Assembly (NCBI GenBank): GCA_003153555.1 | Contig: PLZS01000110.1 | Location: forward strand, 47,506-111,505 | Length of the DNA: 64,000 bases | Direction: 5' to 3' | From: Candidatus Melainabacteria bacterium | GTDB taxonomy: Bacteria; Cyanobacteriota; Vampirovibrionia; Obscuribacterales; Obscuribacteraceae | Shown here: one piece after another, positions 16,843-26,631 of the stretch | Layout: every line of letters starts with the position of its first letter | Position numbering within the stretch: position 1 is the stretch's first letter | Notes under the pieces: generated by a model | What the model was told of the DNA's origin: nothing | The model's input: the letters and a program-made list of their open reading frames with translations, nothing else | The model's database searches: none | Translations under genes and position numbers: made by a program

Positions 16843-18729
16843 TCATCTCCACTCAGTCAGCCGCGGTCCGAAAGCATTCTTCAATTTTAAAAGCCCCGCG
16901 TCGGTCAGCCTGCAGCCTTTCACTTGCAAAGTCTTGAGCTGCTTCATGCCGCACAATACGGGCACGCTTGCATCAGTAATCTTCGTTTGTGTCAAACACA
17001 AATCTTGCAAACTCTGTAGACTTGCTAGCTTGGCCACATTTGCATCATCGACCAACGTTCCGATGGCGTTGATTTGCCGCAATCGAGTTTTAGAAAGAAT
17101 GCCAAGATTTTTAACTGGTACCATAGTCAAATTAATGGCATACAAGGTTTTGCTTTGGGCTAGATATTCCAACGATCGTTCGGTAAGGTTGCTGTTATTA
17201 CCGATGTTCAGCACTTCCAGGTGTGGCAATCTTGATAGCGCCAGGACACCTCGATCCGTATAGCTTGTCGATCCCGGCACTTCGACAACCTTCAGAGTTT
17301 TGATTTTCGCTATTTCTTCCAGTGCTTCATCTTTCGGATCACTATTCGCGAAATACAATTGTCGAAGTGGAAGCTTTGCCAGCTCCTTGATTCCGACACT
17401 GGTTATGTTTGTGGCGTCTTTCAAATCCAAGATCAGAAGTTCAGGAAAAGCTTGTGTGATCAACTTCATTGCACCGTCGTCGATATCCATCGTTTGAGGT
17501 GGACCGAACCTCTCGACTTCATTGGGATATCTATGTCGATAGTTGAGTATTTCAGCAGCGAATTCTTTATCCGCCATTGCACCAAGCTGACCTGGGGTGA
17601 CAGACGGACTCGCAGGAAGAGCCGCTACTGGATGGGAGAATTCTCCTCTTTTGCTCTCCTGATTAGGACCAATGCTCATTGTCTGATAGATCATCCATGC
17701 CAGGGCGACTACAAATGCACCTACACCGAAGCCGATTGCGACACCTTGCATATTTGCACTTTTAGCTTTGGCCACTTTCGAACGACTATTTTCTTCAGCG
17801 GTCGAGCTTAGGGGACGCCCATTGAGGATATTTGAAAGCGCAGCAAAAACCGCTGTCATGGACTCAAATCGCTGATTAGGATCTTTCGCCAAAAGCTTCT
17901 CAACAACTTTTTCCAGATCTTTTGAAAAACTCTTTCCTAGTGAACCCTCTCTCAAAGACTGTGGAGCATCAGAAATGTGATGCATCATCACTTCCATTGC
18001 ACTCGTACTGACGAATGGAGGTGAGCCTGTTAGACATTCGTACAACACACAGCCAAGCGAGTACTGATCCGATCGAGCGTCAATGTTCTTCCCAATACAC
18101 TGTTCTGGACTCATGTATGCAGGGCTGCCGAAGATCTCGCCTGTCTGAGTCAGATTCGCCGTACTGTGCGACTCTTCTATTTTTGCGATGCCGAAGTCGA
18201 GAATTTTGACAATATCGCCCGTGCCTTCGAGAATAACGATGTTGCTTGGCTTAAGATCTCTGTGAATAACATTATGCTTGTGCGCGTGGTCGAGAGCATC
18301 CGCTACCTGAGTCAAAATTTTCAGGGATCTTTCGGTCTCAAGAACTCCTTCTTGGCTAATTATTTCCGATAGAGAATCACCCTTAATGTAATCCATAACG
18401 ATGAATGGACAGTCTTCATCGGCAGCAAAGTGATTGATTTTGATTATGTTTGGATGTTCTAACCGCCCAATTGCCTTTGCCTCTTGTTGAAAGCGCATAA
18501 GCCATTTGCTTGTCAGAACCAAGTGTGGATGCAAAAACTTCAGTGCAACCGTGCGGCCAACCACTAAATCTCGACATCGATAGACGGTGCCCATGCCCCC
18601 GTCTCCAAGCTTCATTTCTATGGAATACTGACCTGAAATTACGGTTCCTACTGAAAAATCAGTAGATAGACGCGCCTTTGGCGGCATGCCTAAACGTTCC
18701 TCTACCGGCGTAATTTCTCGATCTCCCAT
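16843..18729 (-). CDS. Receptor-like Ser/Thr protein kinase with LRR domain
   Basis: 628 residues, three parts. Residues about 35-305: Hanks-type kinase with Gly-rich loop LGDGGMGTVY, catalytic lysine K64 (VALK), HRDLKPSN (D158), DFGIAK (D178), and SPAYMSPEQ, all intact. Residues about 328-350: one membrane segment. Residues about 395-625: leucine-rich repeats of the F-box/GALA-like 'LxxLxxLxLxxTxITDxxLxxL' kind, predicted outside the membrane. Bacterial kinases of this family usually have PASTA or other sensors; an LRR sensor implies protein or glycan binding. No phosphatase gene is adjacent. It is divergent from the gene at 19065. Confidence 0.92.
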   Translation of the reverse strand: MGDREITPVEERLGMPPKARLSTDFSVGTVISGQYSIEMKLGDGGMGTVYRCRDLVVGRTVALKFLHPHLVLTSKWLMRFQQEAKAIGRLEHPNIIKINHFAADEDCPFIVMDYIKGDSLSEIISQEGVLETERSLKILTQVADALDHAHKHNVIHRDLKPSNIVILEGTGDIVKILDFGIAKIEESHSTANLTQTGEIFGSPAYMSPEQCIGKNIDARSDQYSLGCVLYECLTGSPPFVSTSAMEVMMHHISDAPQSLREGSLGKSFSKDLEKVVEKLLAKDPNQRFESMTAVFAALSNILNGRPLSSTAEENSRSKVAKAKSANMQGVAIGFGVGAFVVALAWMIYQTMSIGPNQESKRGEFSHPVAALPASPSVTPGQLGAMADKEFAAEILNYRHRYPNEVERFGPPQTMDIDDGAMKLITQAFPELLILDLKDATNITSVGIKELAKLPLRQLYFANSDPKDEALEEIAKIKTLKVVEVPGSTSYTDRGVLALSRLPHLEVLNIGNNSNLTERSLEYLAQSKTLYAINLTMVPVKNLGILSKTRLRQINAIGTLVDDANVAKLASLQSLQDLCLTQTKITDASVPVLCGMKQLKTLQVKGCRLTDAGLLKLKNAFGPRLTEWR

Positions 18730-19064
18730 CAGTATTTTTTACCCGAGCTTCCAAAATCCAAACATAACTGTCAATGAATACGCCACTACAGGCAGTACCA
18801 CTTCCGTGGTTCGGACTTGATAGCAAGACTCTCAGCATAGACGAATGTACTCGCTTGGTATTATGGGATTGTTAATTGAGAACTTCCCTTAATTTTATCG
18901 AGCGCGATTTTGTCGAAAGGTTCGCGCCGAAGCAATCCTGATTGCAGCGAGCAAACCGCGATACTCAGACCGTGTGGCGGGCTGGCGCTGTCCAAAACTG
19001 AACAATCCAGGGTATATACAGCAAGTAAGACACCACAGAAGGCGGCGCACGAAGAAAACCTAAC
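18730..19064. other. Divergent intergenic region
   Basis: About 335 bp between the start of the kinase (minus) and the large plus-strand gene; it should hold both promoters. No convincing -35/-10 pair, repeat or RNA was identified. Short frames on both strands look non-coding. Confidence 0.4.
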
Positions 19065-21491
19065 ATGGGAAACCCGGCTGAATTGCCACGAAACCAGCAA
19101 ACCAAAGAGCCCGAGAGCCACGACAGCTTCCTCGGCGATTTTGTGCATTCAGCGGCGTATTCAGCCGTTCAAGAGCCAATCAGTGGACTAACCCAAATAG
19201 CCGACGCTGTTTTCCAAACGAAACTATTACCGGAAGTTCAGTTCATATCGGCTCCCGAGCAAACACAATTCGGCTCGGCCAACTGGCATGCTCAACAAAT
19301 CGGCGGAGCTGTCGGCATGCTCTTGCCATTTTTAATGGTCGGCAAGGGCGTCAAAGGACTGATGGGGGCAGGTGCCGCGTCAGAAGCCGGATTGCTATCT
19401 CAGCGAAGCATGATCGGACTTACGGTCAAAGAGGCTGCCTTAACCGGTTTTACATACGACGCATTTCTAAAACCAAGCGAGTATCAACCAGGCAACCTGA
19501 CAAGCTTTCTGGGATCACGAATGCTAAACGGAGCAACCGGCGCTGCCACATTCACAGCGCTGTCATTGAGCGGACTTGGCATAAACGGGTTTGCTGAAAC
19601 GAAAGTTGCTCAGCAATTGCGAATAGGATCATTCTTGAAAAATGAAGCTGTCGCTGGTGTTTTGTCTGGTGTGCCGGCAGGCGCTGTGAGCGCCGAACTG
19701 CATGCTCTGCAAGCAGGAAGGCCTGTGCCGACGTTGCAAGATTTGGGTCAATCAGTCTACAGCTTCTCTATGGTTGGTGGCTTCCTTGGTGCCGGACATT
19801 CGATCAACCGCTACGCCAACGGTGAGGCTGGCAAAACCACTTACGAACAACTAACTTCGAAGATCCAGGATCGAGTTGAGCAGATCAAGATGTCATCCAA
19901 CAACGCCATGGACAACATCGGCAGCGTCTTGTTTCCTAATCAAGGCATGAATAGCATGATGCCAGCTTTCGCCATGGCGGCAGGAGGTCGTTTCGAAACA
20001 TCATTGCCAACGCGCATCAGCGAAAACTTGCGTCCAACGACAACGATGATGATGATGGAAGGCAAAGAGGGAGCGGGCGGCAGCACGACACCAGATGTGG
20101 TGCGAGCCAAAGTTGAGGAAATCGCCAGCCTGGAAAGTCGCATCAACCGCAATCAAGATCATCAAGATTACGTTCAGAATCACATGCGAGCACTAATGAA
20201 TACGCTCAAAGCTAAAGGTACAGTCGGCAAAGAGTGGGACGTATATCCAACAGAAGCAGGTTCACCCGCCGACGCAATCGGGGCTGATTATGTGCTAGTA
20301 AACAGCAAGACCGGTGAGTTTCATATGCTCGACGCCACATCGAACGACAGCAAATATTCAACCCCCCAGGAGCACAACGTAGCGTTGATGAGAGAGCCTG
20401 GACTTATTTATTACGAAAAACCATGGTTCGATGAAATGGGTAAGCTTCGCACTGATCAAAGTGAGGAAGCGCCTATACGCGACAAAGTGGAGCAATTCCA
20501 GCGTGACTTGACGGCGCAGCTAATTGACCTGACCCACACACCATCACTCTTAAATCTTGGCGAAGCACCACTGCCAAGCGTAATCAAACTTGAAGATCAA
20601 ACTGCAAAGCAAGCGCAAATAAATTCGTTTATTTCCTGGCTTCAAGGCAAAGCCGACAATGCACCCGAAGCTCTCGACGCGCATCAGTTTGAAGATTTCG
20701 CCAACACACTCAAACGCGGTGCAGGAAAGCATGCAGATAAGACGGCTGCGACTCAATTTTCACCAGAGTTGAATCAACGCGTCGAAAAAGCCGCCGAGAA
20801 AGTCGTTACCTCCCTGGCTGTTGCGGCAGAACTCGGTCGCACAATGGAACCGAATAATAGCGGCACTCCTAAGAGCGACATCAGGCATTTCCAACAAGAA
20901 AATCGCATCAATCTTGAACGAGACGGAATCATCTATCAATCTAAAGATATGGAACGTGTTCTCGTTGAAGCGCGAGGGCGGCTTCTTAAGACCGACGTTC
21001 TGGAACAAGCGATCAGCAAAGGGCAGATGAAAGATCTGCGCGCCAAATATCCTAATCTTACTGACGAAAAAATCATTGCCAGAGTCAGCAACCGCATCGT
21101 CAACCTCTCAAACGAAATTAGCAGCGGAGGCTTACTCCCTAACGGTCGACGACCAATGGTCGAAGAAGTGGTAAATCGCCTGCGCGGCAACACGCCAGGC
21201 AACTTGTTGGGCGAAGAGGTGCCCGTGCCTCAAGTTGCAAAGCCAGCCAAGATACCAAACAACATTAAAGTTGCCGCTTCGAAATTTGCCGAAGTTTGGA
21301 AGCAAGAAAATTTTCCTGAGCACACACCCGGAGTCCAACTTGATGCAGACTATGTCGAACTGGTGTTTGACGCGCTCATGGAAGGCAAACCCGAAGCGGA
21401 GCGTAGCGCTCTTGAAGCAATGCATAAGGCATACAAACAAGACGATCCGATCGCTCGCCGAGCCATTGAAGAGGCACTAAACAAGCCGTAG
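19065..21491 (+). CDS. Large hypothetical protein, possible effector-like architecture
   Basis: 808 residues, not recognised. The N-terminal 250 residues are Gly/Ala-rich and moderately hydrophobic (QQIGGAVGMLLPFLMVGKGVK and similar stretches). The middle (about 385-450) has the pattern EWDVYPTEAGSPADAIGADY then NSKTGEFHMLDATS, which by shape could be a nuclease-like fold with acidic residues on adjacent strands; that is only a guess. The C-terminal half is charged and helical, with Glu/Lys-rich stretches. No standard signal peptide. It is followed by a bidirectional-looking terminator at 21646. Confidence 0.7.
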   Translation: MGNPAELPRNQQTKEPESHDSFLGDFVHSAAYSAVQEPISGLTQIADAVFQTKLLPEVQFISAPEQTQFGSANWHAQQIGGAVGMLLPFLMVGKGVKGLMGAGAASEAGLLSQRSMIGLTVKEAALTGFTYDAFLKPSEYQPGNLTSFLGSRMLNGATGAATFTALSLSGLGINGFAETKVAQQLRIGSFLKNEAVAGVLSGVPAGAVSAELHALQAGRPVPTLQDLGQSVYSFSMVGGFLGAGHSINRYANGEAGKTTYEQLTSKIQDRVEQIKMSSNNAMDNIGSVLFPNQGMNSMMPAFAMAAGGRFETSLPTRISENLRPTTTMMMMEGKEGAGGSTTPDVVRAKVEEIASLESRINRNQDHQDYVQNHMRALMNTLKAKGTVGKEWDVYPTEAGSPADAIGADYVLVNSKTGEFHMLDATSNDSKYSTPQEHNVALMREPGLIYYEKPWFDEMGKLRTDQSEEAPIRDKVEQFQRDLTAQLIDLTHTPSLLNLGEAPLPSVIKLEDQTAKQAQINSFISWLQGKADNAPEALDAHQFEDFANTLKRGAGKHADKTAATQFSPELNQRVEKAAEKVVTSLAVAAELGRTMEPNNSGTPKSDIRHFQQENRINLERDGIIYQSKDMERVLVEARGRLLKTDVLEQAISKGQMKDLRAKYPNLTDEKIIARVSNRIVNLSNEISSGGLLPNGRRPMVEEVVNRLRGNTPGNLLGEEVPVPQVAKPAKIPNNIKVAASKFAEVWKQENFPEHTPGVQLDADYVELVFDALMEGKPEAERSALEAMHKAYKQDDPIARRAIEEALNKP

Positions 21492-21645
21492 GCGGCTGCT
21501 TTCTTTGACTGAACCTTGGTCTGATACCACACGCAGATTGGAGATGCTGCTGATCGGCTATTCGAATGGATCTCCGCTGCGGAGTTGCTCGACGCAGTAT
21601 CAACTATTCTGCAAACCGAAATGACGATTTGGTTGGACAATGCTA

Positions 21646-21675
21646 GAGGGAGCCTTTCGGCTCCCTTCTTCAGTT
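21646..21675. terminator. Hairpin terminator between convergent genes
   Basis: Stem AGGGAGCC/GGCTCCCT with loop TTTC, then TCTTC on the plus strand; located between the convergent genes ending at 21491 and 21702, so it may serve both. Confidence 0.65.
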
Positions 21676-21701
21676 CATTTTTTGTTGCATCAACCGATTA
21701 G

Positions 21702-23603
21702 TTACACTGTGCCGGTTGCCGTAGCTTGAATAGCTTTATCATCCAGAGTCTGAATGTAGTCCTTCAGATCTTGATCCTTAACCTTGGCGAGAATCTCTGG
21801 TGTGAGAATTGCATCGCCTACGTTCAGAGGCTTGCCTCCATTCAGCTCTTGCAACTCTTTGTAGAGTTTGTATACGGCTGGATCGGTATCGTTCGCATCA
21901 GGTTTTCCTAACAGACGGGCCGCGATCTTGATGTATCCTTCGCCTGCTTGGGCTCTGGAAGCTTCGATCAACTGGTGATTTACTTGATCTTGTATCGCTT
22001 GGGGCACTGGTGGTGGGGTCGGAGTATCGGCAACGATCTTATCGTCGGTTCCGATCTTCAGCTTTTGGTCATTCACAGTCACGTGGAAAGTGCCGTCAGC
22101 ATCGACCTTAGCGGAGGTTATTGGAGCATCGGCTTTCTCGCCCGCTTTCGGAACGTAAGTGGACGTGAACGTCTTGCCACCATCTGCGGAAGTGTATTGG
22201 TGTCCATCCGCATTAGTGAAGCCGCTCAAAGTGCCGTCAGCGGCATAATCAAAATGTCTGGTCGACTTATCATCATAAGTAATGTCTGTTACAGCACCTT
22301 TGTCGTTAGTGGTTATCTGAGCTTTGTTTGCGTCAGTAGTGGTTGTTCCTTTAGGCGGTGCGTCAGCTGGCTTGGTGTCGCTAGGTTCACCTTCCTTACC
22401 GTTCACGCCAACAGAAACGTACTTGCCGTCGCCGTTCTTGTAATAGAATGTCCCATCTTTCGTTACGCCAGGCTCAGTAGGTGAATTGGCATCGGTCACC
22501 ACTTTACCGTTGACGACAGGTCCCCACTTACCGGTTCCGTCATCCTTGTAAGTAGTCTGGACACCATCTTTGGTTTCATCGATCTGTGTGATCTTTGTCT
22601 TGTCGTTTGGATCGTAGGTGAAGACTTCTTTGCGACCATTGGCGTAGTCGATGCCAGTTACTTGATCGCCGTTTCTATGCACGTCTGGAGGACCTTGCAC
22701 GTCAGGCACAGCAGCAGCAGCAGGCTTGTCGCCGTTTTCAGAAGTGGCGAACTGACCTAAGTTATCGAATCCGTAAGCTTTGGCGATTGAATCTTGCGAC
22801 AGTGTATCCTGTCCTCCACGCAACGCCTTGTTGGCTTCACTATCCCAGTTGTTGCTCATGTCGGTCAAACCAGTTTTCAGATCTTTGATCTGATCATCGG
22901 TGTATCCCATCGCTTTCAGTGAGCTGTCTGTATTTTTGTTCTTCAGGAAAGCATCGACGTCATCTTTGCTCACTTTTCCATCACCGCTGCCACCATGGGC
23001 TGCTGTGTCGAGCATATTGAAGACTGCGTCTGGAACCAGATTCCCTTTCGAATCTCTGGCTTGAGTGAGCAGCTTCATTGTTTGCTCAGAGCCACCGTGC
23101 AAATCTGTTTGTGCTTTCAGCGCATTGTTCAGGTCATCGCCATTGATGACGTTGTCGCCCCAATGAATAGGACCAAGATTATGATCGCTCGATTTAGCAA
23201 CTGAACCGAAATCGTTGCTGAGCTGAGTGGAGAACATCTGTTGGACAGCATCTAAGTCTTGTCCACCATTAAAGCTCTTGGCCAACTCTTGGTATTTTGC
23301 AATTCCATCTTTGGTGATGGCGCCCCCGTCATTGGAAGAAAAGGTAAGAGCAGCCTTGTTTTGATTCGCCCACTCCAGCGTCATTTCAGGCAGCAGACCA
23401 GCCTTTTGCAACTCAGTCTGGACGTTTTTGACATACTCTTTGTACTCAGGAGTATTCGCACCACCTAACTTCACTTTTTCGGCGTTGATATCTTCTTGCA
23501 GCTTCGCGTAAGCGTTGTCGGCGCCGCCACCATCCTTCTTGTGACTAACATCTTGAACGTCTTTCACCGCTTGTTTTGCATCATCTGCTGCATTAGCTGC
23601 CAT
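21702..23603 (-). CDS. Large hypothetical protein with EF-hand-like and YD/RHS-like parts
   Basis: 633 residues, no signal peptide. The N-terminal half is helical with acidic Ca-binding-like loops: GSGDGKVSKDDVDAF near residue 205 and NDGGAITKDGIAKY near 92, similar to EF-hand loops but not canonical. The middle (about 305-520) has YD/RHS-like beta segments: QVTGIDYANGRKEVFTYDPN, KTQITTND-like units, DITYDDKSTRHFDYAADG. The C-terminal 90 residues contain GEGYIKIAARLLGK and LNVGDAIL, resembling a LysM-type unit. A strong ribosome-binding site (AGGAGGGG) precedes the ATG. It resembles the proteins at 36729 and 50092 in its YD-like part. Function unknown. Confidence 0.7.
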   Translation of the reverse strand: MAANAADDAKQAVKDVQDVSHKKDGGGADNAYAKLQEDINAEKVKLGGANTPEYKEYVKNVQTELQKAGLLPEMTLEWANQNKAALTFSSNDGGAITKDGIAKYQELAKSFNGGQDLDAVQQMFSTQLSNDFGSVAKSSDHNLGPIHWGDNVINGDDLNNALKAQTDLHGGSEQTMKLLTQARDSKGNLVPDAVFNMLDTAAHGGSGDGKVSKDDVDAFLKNKNTDSSLKAMGYTDDQIKDLKTGLTDMSNNWDSEANKALRGGQDTLSQDSIAKAYGFDNLGQFATSENGDKPAAAAVPDVQGPPDVHRNGDQVTGIDYANGRKEVFTYDPNDKTKITQIDETKDGVQTTYKDDGTGKWGPVVNGKVVTDANSPTEPGVTKDGTFYYKNGDGKYVSVGVNGKEGEPSDTKPADAPPKGTTTTDANKAQITTNDKGAVTDITYDDKSTRHFDYAADGTLSGFTNADGHQYTSADGGKTFTSTYVPKAGEKADAPITSAKVDADGTFHVTVNDQKLKIGTDDKIVADTPTPPPVPQAIQDQVNHQLIEASRAQAGEGYIKIAARLLGKPDANDTDPAVYKLYKELQELNGGKPLNVGDAILTPEILAKVKDQDLKDYIQTLDDKAIQATATGTV

Positions 23604-24002
23604 CGTCGTCCCCTCCTGTGGGAGCTTTCTTAACGGTGCGTCTCCAATGAGATCACATGCCAGAAGTTATTTGGTGTAGGAAGTTACCTAGGTGGCTAAA
23701 AGCCCTTATGAGCTTTATACCCCCAGAGAACTGTAGTAAACAGGCCTGGTTGGGCTTCGAAACTTGTATGCTTTTTTGGTTGCAGGCTCCCACATCTTCT
23801 ACGAGGATTAGATACTTGTCATTGGGGAAAATACGTAGTCAAGATGAAATGTTGTGTGCAATACAAACATCGTCTAATTCCTCTTCCCCAAGCAAGGAAG
23901 CTTGCCGCAGTATAAACAGAACTCTGTGGCATTTTTGGGACAATTCGCAAAGCCAAAACGGTCCCCTGATAATATGGACGAGATTAAACACAAGGGTACG
24001 TT
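23604..24002. other. Divergent intergenic region
   Basis: About 400 bp between two divergent genes. The ribosome-binding sites of both are clear (AGGAGGGG for 23603, AAGGG for 24003). No repeat, RNA gene or convincing promoter consensus was seen in the rest. Confidence 0.4.
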
Positions 24003-24578
24003 ATGGACACCTCCACACCTCAGACCGACAGCTTTCAGGTACTAGAGCAACATCGCCCATCCGACGAGGCTGACCGCAGAGCACGCGAACTATTTTTGAC
24101 GGCCGGTGTAGGTATTCTTTGCAGCAAGATTTTAAAAGAATATATGGATCACTGTGAGCAGGCCTCCACCGAGGGCAAAACTCACAAAGCGACGACGATG
24201 GAACAATACAGCGCCACTGTGAAAGAACTGCTGACGATAAGCATTTGGCTGACACTGTTCGAGCAAGCAACACAAGAATTACCAACCTGGTTCAAAGAAT
24301 TCATCATCGACTGTCACGCCATCGCCGATAAGGTGCAACCCAAACCACCTGCAGCCGAAACCAACAGAAAATACAATATGAACTCCCCAGTCACAGAGAT
24401 TTGCACTGAGGTCTCTATCAGTCTTTGCATGGAATTGGATCTTGGTGCCACTGCAAATGATGCTCTCATTTACCTCGGCGATTTATTAGTTGGCGCCAAA
24501 ACACATCGAGCAGAGCTTCTGGAATTTGCCCTAACACAACCAGTGGCCGCCCTGGACCAACGGATCAAGCAAAGCTAA
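24003..24578 (+). CDS. Hypothetical cytoplasmic protein
   Basis: 191 residues, mostly alpha-helical by composition, with no signal peptide or membrane segment and seven cysteines scattered (ILCSKI, DHCEQ, DCHAI, EICTEV, SLCMEL). No family recognised. The ATG has AAGGG eight bases upstream. Its 3' end overlaps the convergent CPBP gene by 4 bp (24575-24578). Confidence 0.6.
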   Translation: MDTSTPQTDSFQVLEQHRPSDEADRRARELFLTAGVGILCSKILKEYMDHCEQASTEGKTHKATTMEQYSATVKELLTISIWLTLFEQATQELPTWFKEFIIDCHAIADKVQPKPPAAETNRKYNMNSPVTEICTEVSISLCMELDLGATANDALIYLGDLLVGAKTHRAELLEFALTQPVAALDQRIKQS

Positions 24579-26200
24579 ATGTCAGGCGGGTTAAAAGCAA
24601 ACAAGAAAGTCGTCACGAAGTTAAATCCGGCATGACCCATAATAGTCGTAGTGGTATTCGTGTAACGCTTGGCGATCCCCATCAATATTGACCAGCCGGC
24701 TACCTGAACAATAAAAATAGGCGCATGCTGAAATTGAGCATGCAGCACACCGTGCAAAATTGCCGCTGGCACGATGCCGAAGATCGGCTGTAGAGCGCCG
24801 CGAATCAAGGTCTCTTCCCCAACTCCGGCGAAGATGGCTGTCGCGATTGCCAGTACGAGCGCACCGGTAAATCCGCCAGCCGCGGTAAAGGTGCCACCGT
24901 TATAAAGACTGAGTTTACTGTCTAAGCCCAAATGCGTTCCGTGCGTATAGAGCGACCATAAGTAGTCGTAAAGGAAACTCATCAAGACAAGACCAATACC
25001 AAGCGAGACTTGTGGACCAGTTGGACGGACCAGTGCCAGTCTCCGCATTACTTCTTTAAACCGACGTGTCACGAAAATCCCGCAACCGCAGAACGCCAGC
25101 ATTACAAGCCCGAGTCCGTTGTAGGAAAAGAGTTGATCCAACGGCAGCGGTAGGGGGATTGGCATGCCTGGCATGCCAAAATCAGACTTCGGTGTCATGG
25201 CAGCGAGAAGATAAAACATGGTTTGAACATATATGAATAGGCCAACCATGTGTGGAATTGACGATGGAATGAAAACCCGATTGGCATCGAAAGCCGTTTT
25301 AAAAGCAGCCCAGGTCTTCACAGTCCCTTTTAAAACCGACCAGTCGAACAAGCAGTCAACGGCACTTAAAACGTAAGAGAGAAGGGTCCTGAAGCTTCTT
25401 ACAAGTGAGAACCCGGTGAATGCGCAAGTTACAAAAGTGACTTGTAAGACCCACGGGTCAAAAGCTTGAAACTCAGCAGGCGCTAATCCGCTAGTGGAGA
25501 TGTAGAAGTACAGGGCGAGTCCTAAAAACCAAAGAAAAATTATGCCCCTGAGAATCCACTCGAGCCAAACCTTTTTGTTCGTGACGATAAACGCGGAGTC
25601 ACTCTCCGCCTGAGTTTTTACAGAGCTTGTCTTGCTCTGGGTGCCAGCCTGGCTCCGGCTTTGGGCATGCCCTTGCGCTGTTGCAGGCTCTGGCGCTACT
25701 GGCTCTTGGACTGGGACCGGGACCGGCGCTGCCGCTTGCTCGGCGTCTTGAACTTGAACTGGTTCTGCCGCTTGCTCGGCGTCTTGAACTTGAACTGGTT
25801 CTACCGCTTGCTCGGCATCTTGAACTTGGACTGGTTCTACCGCTTGCTCGGCGTCTTGAACTTGAACTGGTTCTACCGCTTGCTCGGCGTCTTTAGCTTG
25901 GACTGGCTCTAAGGACTGAGCATGGGCTGGGTTTGAGACTTTGGGTTCGCTTGATGTTGGGATTTCACCAGACGCATCTAGTGCGCCTAGAGGAGTTTGT
26001 GCTGGGGACTCAGGCGAGGCTTGACCTACCGTTGTGGATGTGGACGGGACCAGTGGGGCTGCAGCTTCCACTGGAGCTTGAGCTTGTCCTTGCCTTGAAC
26101 CGAGCTCCCCCCCAGCTGTCCTCAGCGTTCTTTTACCAGCCGCGGATTGGGCAAGCAGTCCGAGGATTGCCACGGCTAAAACAATGAAGAAATCAGACAA
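24575..26200 (-). CDS. CPBP (Abi) family intramembrane metalloprotease with tandem-repeat linker
   Basis: 541 residues. Residue 1-18 is a membrane segment. About 20-205 is a low-complexity linker rich in Ala, Pro, Gln and Val, including five copies of a 12-residue unit (EPVQVQDAEQAV). About 215-541 is a multi-pass membrane domain with the CPBP motifs: EETLIRG (E462, E463, R467), HGVLHAQFQH (H483, H487) and GHAGFN (H523). CPBP proteases include eukaryotic CAAX prenyl proteases and bacterial proteins with roles in bacteriocin immunity or anti-phage defence; the substrate here is unknown. The linker probably lies outside the bilayer. The gene overlaps its convergent neighbour by 4 bp. Confidence 0.88.
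   Translation of the reverse strand: MSDFFIVLAVAILGLLAQSAAGKRTLRTAGGELGSRQGQAQAPVEAAAPLVPSTSTTVGQASPESPAQTPLGALDASGEIPTSSEPKVSNPAHAQSLEPVQAKDAEQAVEPVQVQDAEQAVEPVQVQDAEQAVEPVQVQDAEQAAEPVQVQDAEQAAAPVPVPVQEPVAPEPATAQGHAQSRSQAGTQSKTSSVKTQAESDSAFIVTNKKVWLEWILRGIIFLWFLGLALYFYISTSGLAPAEFQAFDPWVLQVTFVTCAFTGFSLVRSFRTLLSYVLSAVDCLFDWSVLKGTVKTWAAFKTAFDANRVFIPSSIPHMVGLFIYVQTMFYLLAAMTPKSDFGMPGMPIPLPLPLDQLFSYNGLGLVMLAFCGCGIFVTRRFKEVMRRLALVRPTGPQVSLGIGLVLMSFLYDYLWSLYTHGTHLGLDSKLSLYNGGTFTAAGGFTGALVLAIATAIFAGVGEETLIRGALQPIFGIVPAAILHGVLHAQFQHAPIFIVQVAGWSILMGIAKRYTNTTTTIMGHAGFNFVTTFLFAFNPPDI
25732..25912 (-). repeat. Five copies of a 36-bp in-frame tandem repeat
   Basis: Contiguous near-identical units of 36 bp encode the 12-residue repeat of the CPBP protein linker. 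Copies differ at only a few positions, so the array is young and its copy number may vary between strains. Confidence 0.9.
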
Positions 26201-26270
26201 GGGTCCGCCTTATATCTAGGAAAATTAAGTCAGGAGAGGGAATTTTTATCAACTTTTTCGTGCTATTATA

Positions 26271-26299
26271 TTGTCAAGATTCGGCGAACTGGCTATCTT
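26271..26299 (+). promoter_or_regulatory. Candidate sigma-70 promoter
   Basis: TTGTCA, 17-bp spacer, TATCTT, located about 70 bp before the start of the small secreted protein gene. Consensus match by eye only. Confidence 0.4.
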
Positions 26300-26370
26300 C
26301 TATCATAGTTGCTTATAGTTGAATCAGCCTGGTTTGTAGAAAGTCCGAAAGTTCGGAGGTGAAAGTTCAC

Positions 26371-26601
26371 ATGATCAAGACAAAGCGTTTAGTGGTTGCA
26401 GCAATAGCCGGTGCGTTCGGCCTCGGTTTGTTCGCGACATCCAGTTTTGCGAGCGGACCAATTATGTTGAGCCCTATTAGCTCGCCAGTACCGGGAGTAT
26501 TTGTTGCACCCACAGTGCACTCAGTTCCCATCAACAAACAAATTCTGAAAACTTATCGTCAGGTACGCGCCTTCTGGCTCTCTAGAGCTATTGTAAGGTA
26601 G
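26371..26601 (+). CDS. Small secreted protein
   Basis: With the ATG at 26371, 76 residues: a signal peptide (MIKTKRLVVAAIAGAFGLGL, cleavage near SFASGP) and a short mature part of about 50 residues rich in Pro, Val and Ser. GGAGGTG lies nine bases before this ATG; an in-frame GTG at 26359 is too close to that site. Family unknown. It has its own promoter candidate and terminator, so it is a stand-alone transcript. Confidence 0.6.
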   Translation: MIKTKRLVVAAIAGAFGLGLFATSSFASGPIMLSPISSPVPGVFVAPTVHSVPINKQILKTYRQVRAFWLSRAIVR

Positions 26602-26631
26602 GAATCCGACTCTAACGCCTTCGGACTTATC

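Noticed and set aside
18861..19191. Short overlapping frames on both strands before the 19065 gene
   Set aside because: They overlap the likely promoter region and each other, without start signals.
25732..25912. CRISPR-like regular repeat
   Set aside because: Units are contiguous with no unique spacers and keep the reading frame of the CPBP protein.
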